This document shows, piece after piece, positions 26,046-37,515 of a DNA stretch of 64,000 nt (position 1 is the first letter of the stretch; every line of letters begins with the position of its first letter). The stretch is from Atrichornis clamosus (taxonomy: Eukaryota; Chordata; Aves; Passeriformes; Menuridae), in contig WBMZ01015587.1 of NCBI GenBank assembly GCA_013400975.1, positions 1 through 64,000 on the forward strand, read 5' to 3'. The translations under genes were made by a program, and so were the position numbers. The notes below the pieces were generated by a model. The model made no database searches. It was given only the letters and a program-made list of their open reading frames with translations, and was not told the DNA's origin.

Positions 26046-26145
26046 TTTTTTTTCACAAAGAAAGGCAGATAGATGCTAAAGAACTTATCCAAGATTAGAG
26101 CAGAGTCAGAGCTACACTCTACACTCCTGAAGTGGGACCTTCTAG
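26046..26145 (-). mobile_element. Possible MIR-like SINE relic
   Basis: A T-tract is followed by CACAAAGAAAGGCAGATAGA, TAAAGAACTTATCCAAGATTA, GAGCAGAGTCAGAGCTACACTC and ACACTCCTGAAG. The order fits the reverse complement of a MIR core ('acttgcccaaggtcac...agtcagagctgggac...ctcctgac'). It has diverged further than the copy at 9.8 kb. Confidence 0.5.
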
Positions 26146-27310
26146 TCCCATCCATGAAATCCTGATCCCACACTCCCTCCCCTTGCAAAGAAAAAGGGGG
26201 AAGGTGAGGAAGAATACTTCAAGTTAATCCTGCTACATTTTCAGGATGCGTGTGCTGGAATGTCTCAGTGGATGTGCACCCTAACAGGCATAAAATAAAA
26301 ATACTTCCCTTTTCAGTTAACTATTATAAAGTTTCCCAGTTCCACACATATATAAAAAGTGCATTTTGAGCAGAAGCATTTAAAGGGATAACATAAAAGT
26401 CAGGAAGTAAAAAACAGAACATCAAAGTCACAGTAATTAGCTCCACATGTCTAGCTGATAATTAGTGATGTCTTTTTTCTTTTTATAATAAATAAAATGA
26501 AGACACCAGAGTGGATGCTACTTGATTAAATAAGCTATATAATTGCTATGGTCACACAATCACAAAGTCAGGGCACATCCCTTAGCTCAGACCATGAATG
26601 CATCTGTGCCACATGCAGATTTTCTTCATTGTGCCAGTCTCTCAACTCCTGTACACAAAGGAAAGAAGCATTCATAAATAATCCTGCTCCATAAGTGGAT
26701 CTGGGAGAAAATTACTTGTAAATGTCAAGAATGGCTGATAACAAGTGAGCAGGCAAGCACAGAGGAGGAAACCATTCTCTGTGTGCATTTGCAAGCTGTT
26801 TTGTCCACAACATGATCAGTAGGTCACAATTTAGCACAGCAGTTTCTATTTAGCTAGAAGTTCCTCCCAAGTATGCAGAATGAGCTTAAGAGCTGTGGGA
26901 GCTCAGCCACTATCGGAGGAAGCCCTGCAACATTCTCTCAAAGAAAAAAAATTAAACATGTTCTTGTACATGCCTTCAAAACAACCACTGCCAGTATCCA
27001 AAAATATTTTAAAAGTCAACCAGTTAGCAAATTACTGTAAAATATATCAAAAGGTAGTACCTGTGGTAGTTAGGACTCTTATGCATCTTCTAATTAAAAG
27101 AACTCCTTTTGCAAATAAACTTATTCTCATTATCCCAGCTCTACCACTGCTGTCTAATCCCATGCTTTCCTCTCAACATTTACCTGCTCAGTCCTCACCC
27201 ACCATCACCACTCACACACTTCATAATATAGCAGTTACTTTAGGTTCAGCTGTAAATAATGCATGCCCATGCCTGCCATCTAAATCCTCCTAAGTTAGAA
27301 GTTATTTCCA
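26146..27310. other. Unique non-coding DNA
   Basis: Contains a 137-codon open frame (26,880-27,293). Its translation is K/L/P/S-rich with no domain, so I regard it as chance. Confidence 0.5.
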
Positions 27311-27515
27311 GTCATAAAATCAGAGAAATTAGAGGCAGAAAAGACCTATTAGGTCATTTAGACCAAAACCCCATACCAATGCAGGATTGTTCCCTGCAGT
27401 ACACTTTCTACTCCTTTGTCCAGTCTAGTTTTAAATGTCTCTGGGGATCTCTTTAAATGTCTCCTAGGCAGAGTTTCTTCTGCTTCCCTCGGAAGGATTT
27501 TCCACAGGCTGAGAG
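27311..27515 (-). mobile_element. CR1 LINE 3' fragment (older subfamily)
   Basis: The + strand reads AAAATCAGAGAAATTAGAGG, then AGGTCATTTAGACCAAAACC, AATGCAGGATTGTTCCCTGC, TTGTCCAGTCTAGTTTTAAA and CTTCCCTCGGAAGGATTTTC CACAGGCT, in the order of a CR1-Y/F-like 3' end on the minus strand. The segment ATCTCTTTAAATGTCTCCTAG looks like a short internal duplication of TTTTAAATGTCTCTGGGGAT. The match fades near 27,515. It is non-coding and 5'-truncated. Confidence 0.8.
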
Positions 27516-30306
27516 CCAGGCTTGACACGTGAGTCATGCTTGTTTGAAAACGCTGGTCCTGGTAAAGCTCTATGGCCTTGGCTCGTGCCTTTTGATGCCT
27601 GATTAACATTGTCTAAGGCGTGTCAGCTGAGGTCTTTGAGAAGGAGAGGAGGAGTTCACTGTTACTGCTGCAGTTCTGTAAAATTAATTGGAAGCAATTT
27701 AGTGCTGGCAGGCTGGCAACCTTTGCAGCAGTTTCATTGCTTTGGGATGCTGCGAGACCACATCTGTTTCATCCTGCAACCTCTGTCAAATACATCTTTA
27801 CCTATACAGGTGCTACCTACTACAGGGTGAGTGTACCACGATGAGAGGACTCTCCGCACGGGCACCGTGCCATTGAGGAAAAAGACCTTTAAAGGGATGG
27901 CAAAAAGGGTGATATGCTGTGTACCAACTCATTCATAGTTTGGGGCAGGAAATTTTAAGGAGGAAAAGAGTTATATTCTTTGCTGAGAAGTTTCTGGTAC
28001 TTCAAGGACTGGAGGATGTTCAGATTGGAAATGCATAGGAATGGTCTTGGGCTCGATCTGCTGCAGCATTTGGTCAGTTTTCTGAGGTGCAGACTGATGG
28101 CAGCTGAAGCGTGTGTGAAATGTCAGCTATCTGGTGCACAGAAGAAGCTTGGATTAAAAAAAGAGAGATCATCGTGAGACAGGAAGTGATGGGATGAGAA
28201 TGTGTCGTGGGTGTAGGGTAGGAAAATCACCTTTCAGCAGAGCCCTCACTTTGACCCAGTCACACTCACCATGAAACTGCTTTCAAGCACTGCTGCTTCG
28301 CCCAAAATCCACATCCAGAGAAAGTGGGACTCACCAATGCAGCAACATAGCAAACTGTAGCAACAGTGAGAAGAGACCACACTCTGATAGAAATATATCC
28401 AGTTCAGTTTTGAAGTAAAGAATTGTTTTGGATGTTTCCCAGAATCAGCTGAACTTCAAAACCTGTGACAAACACAATCAACAAACTGTGTTTTGCCCAA
28501 CCTAATTAACTCTTAAAAAGCCATTTTTTGGTGTTTATCTTAAATCCAGATAGCCTTGGAAGGTGTTACCATTCTACAGAGGAAAACAGAAAGCCAGTTA
28601 GGAAACCCAGAATTGGTTCTTCACTGTCAGCTGAGGGAGCAAAAGAGAGGATCATATAAACAAGTAAAGGAAAAAAACAAAGCATTTATTCAAAGATAAT
28701 ATTTATTCCAGTGAAAACTTATGCAAAAGCTTATATGCCTGCAATCTTACTCCAGCAATCAAAGACATATGCCACATGAACTGTTCAGCTGCCCATTGAC
28801 ACCAGTGCAGACCCCAGGGTATTCACACTGTCCCCATTCCTTTTCCATAACCAAACCTCCTCCAGCCTTTTGCTTCCACAGAAAGCAACAACCCTCAGAC
28901 AGAAATACGCAGAGAAATTGCTTTCCAAATGAAGTTTGTAGGATTTATCATGGAAGAGCATGTGCATGCATGTGCACTTTGTGGGAAGGGGAGAAGAGCA
29001 CAAAATGGCAATAACATGGCTGGTGATCACTGATCTTCTCAAGGATGCTTGTACAGGATGAATGAGCTGTCAGCACTGCCTCATCCCTTTGCCACACTGT
29101 CCCTCATTTCATGTTCCAAACCAAAGAAATACATATGTAAAATGGCATATGACTCCTTTAAAGCTTTACCTGTACATCCATATACTGTAAAAATGTTTAT
29201 GAGCACAAAGAAAAAAACCCTAGTTAGTCAAAAAGATCACAGCTCTCACAAAGGCTCACTATATTGTAAGCAATAATGCAAAATGTGATGAGGAAATAGT
29301 TTTAACCAGTAAGCAGTTCCTCCACAGGATCTGCTGTGGAAGGAATGTTCCTTCAGTCCATGTTCTTCTACAGAAGCATCCATGTCATCTCCTAAAACAT
29401 GCTTCATGCCCCACTTGACCTAAAATTCCAGCTGTAGTAGGTTGTCCCACTGATAAGAAGCAAATAAGTAAATAAAAGTTAGCATATTTAAGCAAGCACT
29501 GATGCACTTCAGCTACTCTGCTCCTGGCTCTGTTTCACTCCACATACACAGTCTGGAAGAAAGGAGCTGCAGATTGCTCGTAGGATGCAGAGCTTTCTGT
29601 GCCAAATGAATCTACAAGCTTCCACACCAGCTCAGACAGACGTCTCCAGGTGCTGAAGTGGTAAGGACAGCAATGGAGGATTGGCAGAGTAACATGATGA
29701 CTAACTTTGCCGCAGATAAAGAGAGGCTGAGAGAGGCAAAGCAGTGAATAGAAGATGTATAGAGGTAGGGTGCAAAAACTGTTCATGACCCTGAATTCTC
29801 TCCTCGCAGGAGCAAGCTGTTGCAATGATGGCTGTGACTACAGCAGCTGTGGGACACCTCAGTAAGCACTGGCAATACTAAAAGCCTGGGGGAGAAGGCA
29901 GCGAGACAGCTAGCCTGCATATTCACCTCCAAGCTGTGCAAGAGTGCAGCAGCATCCATTACTTCTTACTAAACCTCAGTGTTCACCTGGAAGAAATTTT
30001 ATCATCCAGGGGCTGAGCCCTGCACACAAGCTCTCACACAGACTGGAGCTCCGTACATTTGTGGCCATGAGCTCTTCCACCACCTATGAGCCCAACTAAT
30101 GCAGTGCATCCCAGTGACAGCTTAGGAGGTGCTGAGCAAACTGCAGATCAGATTGCCTCACACGAGGTATTCCTGCCTACGCTGCAGCACCGCTGGCCAG
30201 CAGTAGGCTGAGCAATGAGAGGAATATGGTTGTCACTCCATGACAAGCCACAGAAGGAAAGTGGAAAAGGGAGTAGGTCTTCTCACAGTCTCTTTAGTTG
30301 AGTACA
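27516..30306. other. Unique non-coding DNA
   Basis: No gene recognised. A segment at 28,565-28,620 (CATTCTACAGAGGAAAACAG) might be another MIR scrap but is too short to call. Confidence 0.5.
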
Positions 30307-30348
30307 CAGATAAGAGTTTCTTGAAAGCAGATAAGGGTTTCTTGAGAG
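30307..30348. repeat. 21-bp tandem duplication
   Basis: CAGATAAGAGTTTCTTGAAAG is followed directly by CAGATAAGGGTTTCTTGAGAG, so two 21-bp units differ at two positions, both A/G transitions. Confidence 0.85.
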
Positions 30349-30599
30349 CTTCCTGTTCGTGGGTATATTCCTCTGAGGCTTTAATACAGATTTCGTTTGT
30401 TCAGTCTTCTCTTTGCTTAATGGGAATAAAACTGATGGATAAAAATGTCCCCTCGGGAATATACATACAAAAATATGGTTTTAAAGATGCCCTCAGTGTA
30501 GCCACCCATGCTCTGACTGGCAGCTGGTCAAAAAACATAATTTATTGAATACAAAATACTAAGTAGCACCATATTTCTTACCTCATGTCCCACCACAGT

Positions 30600-30675
30600 T
30601 TCATTTCAGCAGAGTGAAACCTTATTAATTCACACTTTGCTTATCCACACACCTTATAATTCACACGTAAAAACA
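30600..30675. mobile_element. Possible Tigger/pogo-like DNA transposon scrap
   Basis: AGAGTGAAACCTTATTAATTC, then CACTTTGCTTATCCACACACC and TTATAATTCACAC has the internally repetitive 'attaattcac/tatccacac' wording seen at the termini of Tigger-like (Tc1/mariner superfamily) elements in amniotes. Only one end is visible and no transposase reading frame is present. Chance similarity is quite possible. Confidence 0.3.
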
Positions 30676-33039
30676 GCAGTCAGCAAAGATTTAGCAACAA
30701 TGTGCTTTATTGAGGTCTCATGTTGCTGAGATTTCATTATTCCTGCAAAATACGCTACTGTTTATTCACTAGTACAGTAAGATTTCAACATCACCATAAA
30801 TATCTTAAACTAGAGATAGGTTCACACTAGCAAAGCTTGGTTCTAAAGTCCACGACTAGGAAATGCCAAAGTTTGAAGCTGGAGGAAAAACAGTTGTGAG
30901 TAAAGGCAAAATGAAACTAGATTATGATCACAGCTTGTGGTGTTTCCTGCATTATTGTGTTTCCTTGCCTTTTGAAAGCACCTTTTGTTAGGTTATGTAT
31001 AACCTAAGAAAGGGATTGTTACTTGTATCCAGAGGAACTTTTATCACAGAATACAGAGGAAGCTGTAACACACATTTTTACTTCTTCAGCTCTGGAAATA
31101 TCTTCAGGCATTCTGGACAAAGGGTCTTTAATTGTCCCGATGCAGTTCACAGGTACTTTCATGGCAGTCCCTCATCCATCCCAAGCAGGCTTTCCCCCTG
31201 TTCCCCGGCAGTTATTGATTATTGGGAAGCAAATGAGAACCCTGAGCTTCCAGAGAAGGTCTGTGACTGGCAAACACATGGGGGATAGGAGCCATGTACA
31301 GCTGCATCACACTGGGCCCAGTGCAGCAAGGCAAGCCATAGAAGTCAAGATACACATAGCCCAATTTGAGTGACAGGTACAGAAAGCTGAGGGTTTGGAG
31401 ACAGCGTGAAGTTTAGGCTTACAAATTAGTTTCAAAGAATCTGGAGACACTATAGCAACAAGCATAAGGAAGCATGTGCTGCTCATCACATTTGGTAATT
31501 GGGCACCCCAAAGAGAAGTTAAGATGTGGTTGTCCCTCTCTTCTACATACTGAAAGGCTTTCCAGTACTACCCAACTCAGTGCCTTGGGTGTTACTACTT
31601 CTGATTGATTCTTAAAAAACTTCCTTTAGGAAGACTGCATTTTCTCAAAGTCTAAGCCTTCAACTCTTCAGGGCCGAGCCTGCCTTCCTTCTCTGTCTCT
31701 GGGCACAAACACACATTAGATTCACACTTCTAGCCTAAGGCCTGCCTCACCCTCACCTTCCTCCCTCTGCTGAAGACAAGGAGCACTAACACCTCATTTC
31801 CACTCCCTCTTCCTCCCAGACCTGCACCCCACCTATTATAATATTCTCAGATTTTATACTATATCTGTTTCTTTGCCTGTTTAAAGTCTGTTGAGCAGTA
31901 ATGTTTAGTAAGCTATTTAACAAATTAATTCCTAAATGTTGAGCAGTATGCTTCCACAGAGCACGAATTATTGTATCATTCAAACAGTGTTTTCCTTTCA
32001 TTGTGCTGTAACAAAATCAGAGTTTTATCCCAACTGCCATGTTCATTCCTATGTCCTGCTTATTTCAAGAAGAGATGTAGCTATTTTCTAGCTACTTATA
32101 TCAGAAATTATGGAAGTCTCTACTATTGCTATACCCTGCTTGTCTATGATTTCAAGAATACAAAGCATAAGTCCCTAGTGAGAGCAATGTATGTATCTTT
32201 TTGTGGACAACAGAGTGACATAGTTACTACCAATTGACAAGATTTACCATTTGATTTTAACATCAGCAATTTTCCTTAGCAGAAAAGCTGTTAAACTGCT
32301 CTCAGGAATAACCCTTTTGTTCCACAACTGTTGCTCCACACCTCTTTCTGCCCACTTTCCCATGGCAACCATGTGCCAGATCACAACAGATATCTGACAC
32401 CTATTGTAAATTTCAAGCACACAATTTAAGTCACATATTTGCCATGTCTACACAAGAGCTTTTTAGTATCTGAGCTCTTTTGGATGCCTGTAAAACTACT
32501 TGCTTCAATATTCAAAATTTAAAGGTATGAAAGCGTAGAAGCCACTGTCAGACTAGTGCAATGATGCGAAACAGCAGTCAGTGCTCTATGTTCTGCAAGA
32601 AGATGTGAGAAAATCCCTGGCACACTGAGACAGCTTGATTCCCACAAAGTTTAAAACCTTAATACCATTACAAATTGCTTTATCTTGTGAATTACCGCCA
32701 GCCTGTGTTCTTTTCATGCTGTTTCTACTGTGACTCAGGATGATCTTCTCAACCACATAAATATCCAGTCTTTCCCGAACTAAACCTTTGGCCTGAAAAA
32801 CATCCCAGGAAAGAAAGTAGCACAGTCCAGCTCCACATGTGTAAAACATATTGCTACTTGTCCTTTTTTACCACCAACACCAGCAACATTATTTCTCTCA
32901 CCATTTCTTATGAAGGCCCTATTGCCATGCCTGCCCCTGTCAGGAGCGAGAATGCATTTGAAGCAGCTTTTGAGATGTGATTTTCCATCAGTGTGGTAAC
33001 GTGATGGGAAACTTTCAGGCTTTGTCACAGAAAAGATGG
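30676..33039. other. Unique non-coding DNA
   Basis: Two overlapping open frames of 97 and 116 codons (30,995-31,373) occupy a mid-GC stretch but share no recognised motif and are read in different frames of the same DNA. Confidence 0.5.
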
Positions 33040-33200
33040 TGCATGTCCTCCCAGAGCTGAGTCATCCCCGTCCTTTGGCGAGAGCGACGGGAGCTGCAGC
33101 GAGGCAGCAGAGGGACTCATCTCGAGACTCTGAGGTGATTACTCAGCTGCCATTAGCTCTTCACATTCCCCTCATTACAAATGCAGATCAAAATACCCTG
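33040..33200. other. GC-richer block with AP-1/MAF-like sites
   Basis: AGCTGAGTCATCCCCGTCC and GAGGTGATTACTCAGCTGCC hold TGAGTCA and TTACTCA (AP-1-type) cores about 80 bp apart, plus a small CpG cluster (GGCGAGAGCGACGGGAGC). It may be regulatory. No gene is seen. Confidence 0.25.
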
Positions 33201-34961
33201 TAACTGCGTAATATATGCTTCAAATATTCTAATCCACATTTTTCTGATAAGAAAATGAGACATATATATTTAAATCCAAACTCTAATAGAACCAATCAGC
33301 AAACTGGTGGCTGTTTCAGGTTGGGTATTCCTCAAAGTGTTAACTGAAAGCAGATTTCAGGAATCTAGACTGTCTTTCTTTTCTTTTTACTGTTCTCCCT
33401 GTCAGTGCAGGCAAAACTTATGTGCTTTGTAGCAAAATCAGGGCAAAAAAATAATGCAAATGAGTAGGCAAAGACAGTTGCACCATATGCAGCTAAGCTT
33501 GCTGGGTATCACTTGCATTTATAAATACTGAAAAGCTGCAAGTAAGCTACAAGTAAGTTTTCTGTTAGAAAAGACTGATTTTTTCCAACTGGAAGATCAA
33601 ATTATTAAAAAAAAAAAAAAGACAAATAGAGTTGAGATAAAAATTTTTAATCTTTCAACAGAGAGAAAGGCGATACCTCTCTTCTCTCTACATTTTCAAT
33701 ATTTTCAGAGCTTATAATAGTAATAATGACATCTATATTAGATGTTTCCTGACAGTTCGTGACTGCCTGGGTTAAAGGCTTTGTTTTACTTCCAGGTCTC
33801 ATCTGTGCCATCCAGCCACTGAGGCTCAAAGCAGCCTACCATGATTAGCTTAGTCTCCAGTGTATTTAAAGTCACTGTGGGAAGAGCACTAGAAGAGAGA
33901 CTAAAAAATCATGATTTGCTGCTCTCCCCAGACTAGTTACATACAACATTTCTAGACTAAAGTATGTGACCACATGGCATGAGATCAGTGCGTGTCAGAC
34001 TCACCACGCATGACTTCCACGGGCAAACAGTACCCAAGAAAATGACAGACAAATTTCCAGAATTCTCAAACTCTTGCCAGACAAGACTTCTGTTCTTGGA
34101 AATACCAGGAAAAGGTTTATGGTTATGGCTATTTGGAAGCCTGAAATCAGCAAGGATAGAAGAATCATGAAGAACTGACTGGTTTTAGTCAGTCTTCTTG
34201 CTGTTGGAGCCTCTTCTGCGCCTGTCAGAAACACACAGCAACCAGATTCGAAATACCAAGTTAGCACCAAGATTTTCAATGCTTTTTTTCCTGTGGAATC
34301 AGTTCAGAAAATCTAACAGGAAAGAAGATCTGCAAACTCAGGACCTCCTCCTTCACCATGTGTCTCATAAAATCACAGAGTATCTATTTATCTCTATTTG
34401 GTGTGCACCAAGCACAAGAAGGAGAATTTGCCCACAGCCAAATGTGATGAGGATGTTTTAAATCTCCCTTAGGAGTACCCCAGAGGAACTGGAGAGGCTC
34501 TAAATTAAAGGCTACAGGTGTTCTGTACCAGACATGCCCATTTAGATACTTTGCCCTGATGCTTTTTATAACATTCTCCTCTAGGATCTTTTTATGTCTC
34601 ATATTCTTTTATTGCAGTACCAATTAGCTGAAACAACGACATGAACCCCTCACCCTGCTGTGAATATTAAAGAATGTTGTGGAATGAAAGAGAAGCACTA
34701 CCAGAGAAATAAACTGGATTTTATTAGACAGAATTAAAGGACAACAGAAATCTTTTTAGGTTGTCTTGATAAACTGCATTTCAGTGAGATTAAGGAAGCC
34801 TATTTAGGGACTCCAATAAATGTATGCATTTGTATATTTGGTAAGTCAACTCATCATGTGTGCAGCTCCTGGCACGTCAGAACATTTTATTAACTGTCAC
34901 TCTCAAGCTCACATAAAGATCAATAACAAAACCACTCTTATCTACAATGAAATACTTAACT
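33201..34961. other. Unique non-coding DNA
   Basis: Nothing recognised apart from the A14 run. Confidence 0.5.
33607..33620. repeat. (A)14 homopolymer
   Basis: An uninterrupted run of 14 A's. No retroposed gene or SINE body could be recognised upstream, so it is taken as a simple homopolymer. Confidence 0.85.
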
Positions 34962-35078
34962 ATCACAGAACTACAGATTCACACACTGACACAATGTCTA
35001 AGGGACCACAGTGGGTCATCTGGTCCAACCTCCTTACCAAGCAGGGTCATCCTAGAGCCCATCGCACAGCTTTGCGTT
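34962..35078 (-). mobile_element. CR1 LINE, 3'-terminal fragment (left half of split copy)
   Basis: Read on the + strand, TCACAGAACTACAGATTCAC followed by GGTCATCTGGTCCAACC and AAGCAGGGTCATCCTAGAGC is the reverse complement of a CR1 3' untranslated end. CR1 is the dominant avian non-LTR retrotransposon, and its copies are almost always 5'-truncated 3' tails like this one. The match stops abruptly at the start of the ERVL-like LTR, and related sequence seems to resume after that LTR. It is too degenerate to code for anything. Confidence 0.75.
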
Positions 35079-35537
35079 TGTCCTGGTTCCAACCAGGACA
35101 GGGTTAATTTTTGCAGTAGCCAGGAGGGGCACAGCTGAGCCGGAGGGAGCAGCTGGGTGACAGGGCTCCAAGCTGGAGGAAGGGAGCAGCTGGGTGACAG
35201 GGCTCCAAGCTGGAGGAAGCAGCTGGGTAGCCCCGTTGGGAGCCGGGAGCAGCAGGGTAGCACGGTGCAGGGAGCAGCCAGGTACTGCCTATTGTCAGGG
35301 GTTTCCACAGTGAGCAATCGCGTGTCTTTTCTTGTAGCCTCTGTCAGTATTACTGCTGTTTCTCTTTTTCTTATCTCATTGTTGTTTGCAGTAAATTGTT
35401 CTTATCTCTACACATGATCTTTACCCTTTTAGCCTCCAATTCTCCTCTCCATCCTGCCCCAGGGGTTGAGCAGTGCATGGCTTGGAGTGGTTTCAGTGGG
35501 AAGAGTAAATTGGAGAATACCTTCCTAAATCATGACA
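35079..35537 (+). mobile_element. Solitary ERVL-like LTR, inserted in a CR1 copy
   Basis: The block starts TGTCCTGGTTCCAACCAGGA and continues into an AGGGTTAATTTTTGCAGTAG segment that I recognise from a large avian ERVL-type LTR family. It ends CCTAAATCATGACA; the TGTC...GACA ends pair as inverted termini. Near the 3' part, CCTCCAATTCTCCTCTCCAT also matches the family as I remember it. The length of about 459 bp fits an LTR. No internal retroviral genes follow, so it is a solo LTR. Flanking 5-mers GCGTT (35,074-35,078) and ACATT (35,538-35,542) differ by two G-to-A changes, one at a CpG, and look like a decayed 5-bp target duplication, the size expected for ERVL. The U3 part carries a 37-bp tandem duplication. 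The family name is from memory and unverified. Confidence 0.75.
35145..35218 (+). repeat. 37-bp tandem duplication inside the ERVL-like LTR
   Basis: Two identical 37-bp units (35,145-35,181 and 35,182-35,218), each beginning GGGAGCAGCTGGGTGACAGG, are followed by a partial third copy (GCAGCTGGGTAG) and by more degenerate GGGAGCAGC-type units to about 35,280. U3 regions often expand in this way, because the units can act as enhancer repeats. The perfect identity of the two units suggests a fairly recent duplication compared with the rest of the element. Confidence 0.85.
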
Positions 35538-35690
35538 ACATTTAGATTTATTTTTTTTTTAATATCCCCAGTGAAGGAGTCTCTATAACCTCTTCGGTAT
35601 CTTCATCCACCTGAAAGCAGTCAAAAAATCTTTTTTTTAAGCTCACTTGACAGAATGAAGTTGTAAGGTACATGGATGCTGCAAGAAAGT
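35538..35690 (-). mobile_element. Probable CR1 LINE continuation (right half of split copy)
   Basis: After the LTR, CCAGTGAAGGAGTCTCTATA ACCTCTTC resembles the CR1 segment that normally reads 'aaggagactccacaacctct', and the segment near 35,641-35,675 (CTCACTTGACAGAATGAAGT) resembles the next CR1 motif. T-tracts of 8-11 bases interrupt the match, so similarity is partial. The order and orientation fit the half at 34,962-35,078, as expected if one CR1 copy was split by the LTR. Confidence 0.5.
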
Positions 35691-37390
35691 TGTCTAACAT
35701 TACCCAAGTCCTCCAGAAAGAGAGAACAATAAAGTGATAAACTGCCCTGAGAGAACTGAGGAGCTCCCAGCTCAGTCCTTTTCCTGCCAAAGTCATTTTG
35801 AGCCCTTAAGCATATGACATAACTTCCATTGTGTGGGGCAACTTCCGAACTGGTACCACTGTTCCACCTCTCCATGCCATGGAAAGAGAATTACATGCAC
35901 TATGATACTCTGCTGATGCAGATACCTACAAGATGCCGTTGCCCCTCTGCTATACAATTCCCCATCTACTGGGCATGCATTAAGCACCTTCTTATACTTC
36001 AATCAATGTTTTAAGTACATTTCCTTCAAAGCACTCTGCTATTTCCAGCATTAAGTCAAACCGGACTTTTGCTTCCTTTCAGAATTATCAAGAGTTAGAA
36101 GAATTGAGAGAGGGACCCTACCCCTCTATACCCAGGCAGAAAGCCATCAAACCAGGCAGGCATGTGTGGTTCACGGGACAGTAAGGGAAGGAGAAGCTCA
36201 GTCCTGTACCTAGACCCGGTCTTAGCTCTGCTAGTAGAGGCTACATCTGAGCTCACATCCATTTGGAGCTAGCGAGGTTTCAAATCATCCTGCACCTCCA
36301 CCAAGACTGCTGATTGGGATGGCAGCAGCAATCTGGCCTGAGGTCACCAGAGCCATAGAACCCTAAGCAGGTACTGTGTCATCTCACAAGTAGCAGGGTG
36401 TTCACTGCAGCTCCTTTACCTCATAGGCATCCAAGCATGTGTCTCTTTAAGCAACAGCAGCTGGTAATCAATGAGTGACACCACTGATGAGACATTATTC
36501 TCTCCTGTTTTGTAATAGATGGATTCACAGTATTAAAACCAGGATACAACTGAAAAGCACCCAATCTGGATACAGTGATTTTTTTATTAAATGTCATCAT
36601 TTTTTTGCCACATCTGGGAGGTTGATTTGCGACATGCTTGTTCTCCTGATAATAGAAAACTAGAAATATATTAAAAAGCTTCCTCCCCTGCAAACTAGAA
36701 GAGAGTAGTTTCCAGCAAAGCTGCTTCTTCCCCAGAGAGAAAAAGCCCACCCTGTAATGATTGTAGAAAATCTTATTTAAATAGTTTTAAAACAATGGGA
36801 AGGAGAAAAAGGGAGTGAAAAAGGGACATTTAAGTTCCAGAACTTTGAACATATTTGTTTCTCTCAAGCTGATGCACACTGTGCAGCATTAGATCACATG
36901 CTGCTAATATCATGTTGATTTATGGTCTGCATAAATGGAAATAAATGGTATTTTCTGTTACCCAGAGAATAATAGATGGCCCTGGAATGAACACAACACC
37001 ATATCCACACAACAGGCTCTGTTCATGTCACAAGCAAGGGAAGTGCAACTTCATAAGGGTCCTCTCTGCTATTCCCACCAAAATTCTTTGATACCCACTG
37101 ATTTTAATTAGTAGGAGGGGACATTTAGGACAGCATTTTCCAAAGTGTCTAAATGATTTAGAAACCAAAGCAAGGGAAATGTTGGATGAGTTTCTCCCTT
37201 GAATGAGTACTGAAGATTCCCCAGGTCTTTCCACAAAGTTCACCAACCACACAAGTTGGTCATGATCCTCTGCGTCATTTCCTCCACTTCTTCCCTTCCC
37301 TGCAAACAACCTCGGGGCTTTTTCTCATCACTTTCCTCCTGGCCTGAGTAACTTGAGCTCCCTCTTGAGAAACACTGTCTTCAAACATGA
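35691..37390. other. Unique non-coding DNA
   Basis: No gene. The repeat-free stretch 36,840-36,985 (CTGCTAATATCATGTTGATT, GCATAAATGGAAATAAATGG) has a conserved-element look but is unsupported. Confidence 0.5.
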
Positions 37391-37515
37391 TCTGGGCACT
37401 TAGACATAGGGGAGCTAAACCTCTGAGTTTTTGAAACCTCCATGCCACCTTTGAAAATGTGACTTTGGGTGCTAAATCATTCCAAAATCACTTCAAAACT
37501 TACCCAAAATGCCTG
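37391..37515 (+). repeat. Old sauropsid interspersed repeat
   Basis: ATCTGGGCACTTAGACATAG, GAGCTAAACCTCTGAGTTTT, TGAAAATGTGACTTTGGGTG, CTAAATCATTCC and CACTTCAAAACTTACCC line up with a repeat family I remember from turtles, crocodilians and birds ('gacttaggtgcctaaatcacttaggcacttttgaaaattttaccc'). It is heavily diverged and has no coding content. The exact family is unknown. Confidence 0.5.

Noticed and set aside
26880..27293. 137-codon open frame on the + strand
   Set aside because: No domain or motif, and a length expected by chance. It ends just before a CR1 fragment and shows no splice or promoter context.
28561..28620. Another MIR-like SINE scrap
   Set aside because: Only about 20 bases resemble the core, which is too little to call.
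33592..33622. Poly(A) tail of a processed pseudogene
   Set aside because: No coding-like sequence, AATAAA or target-site duplication could be seen around the A14 run.
34979..35417. 112-codon minus-strand and 86-codon plus-strand open frames
   Set aside because: They lie in CR1 tail and LTR sequence. The repeated residues come from the 37-bp tandem duplication, not from a protein repeat.
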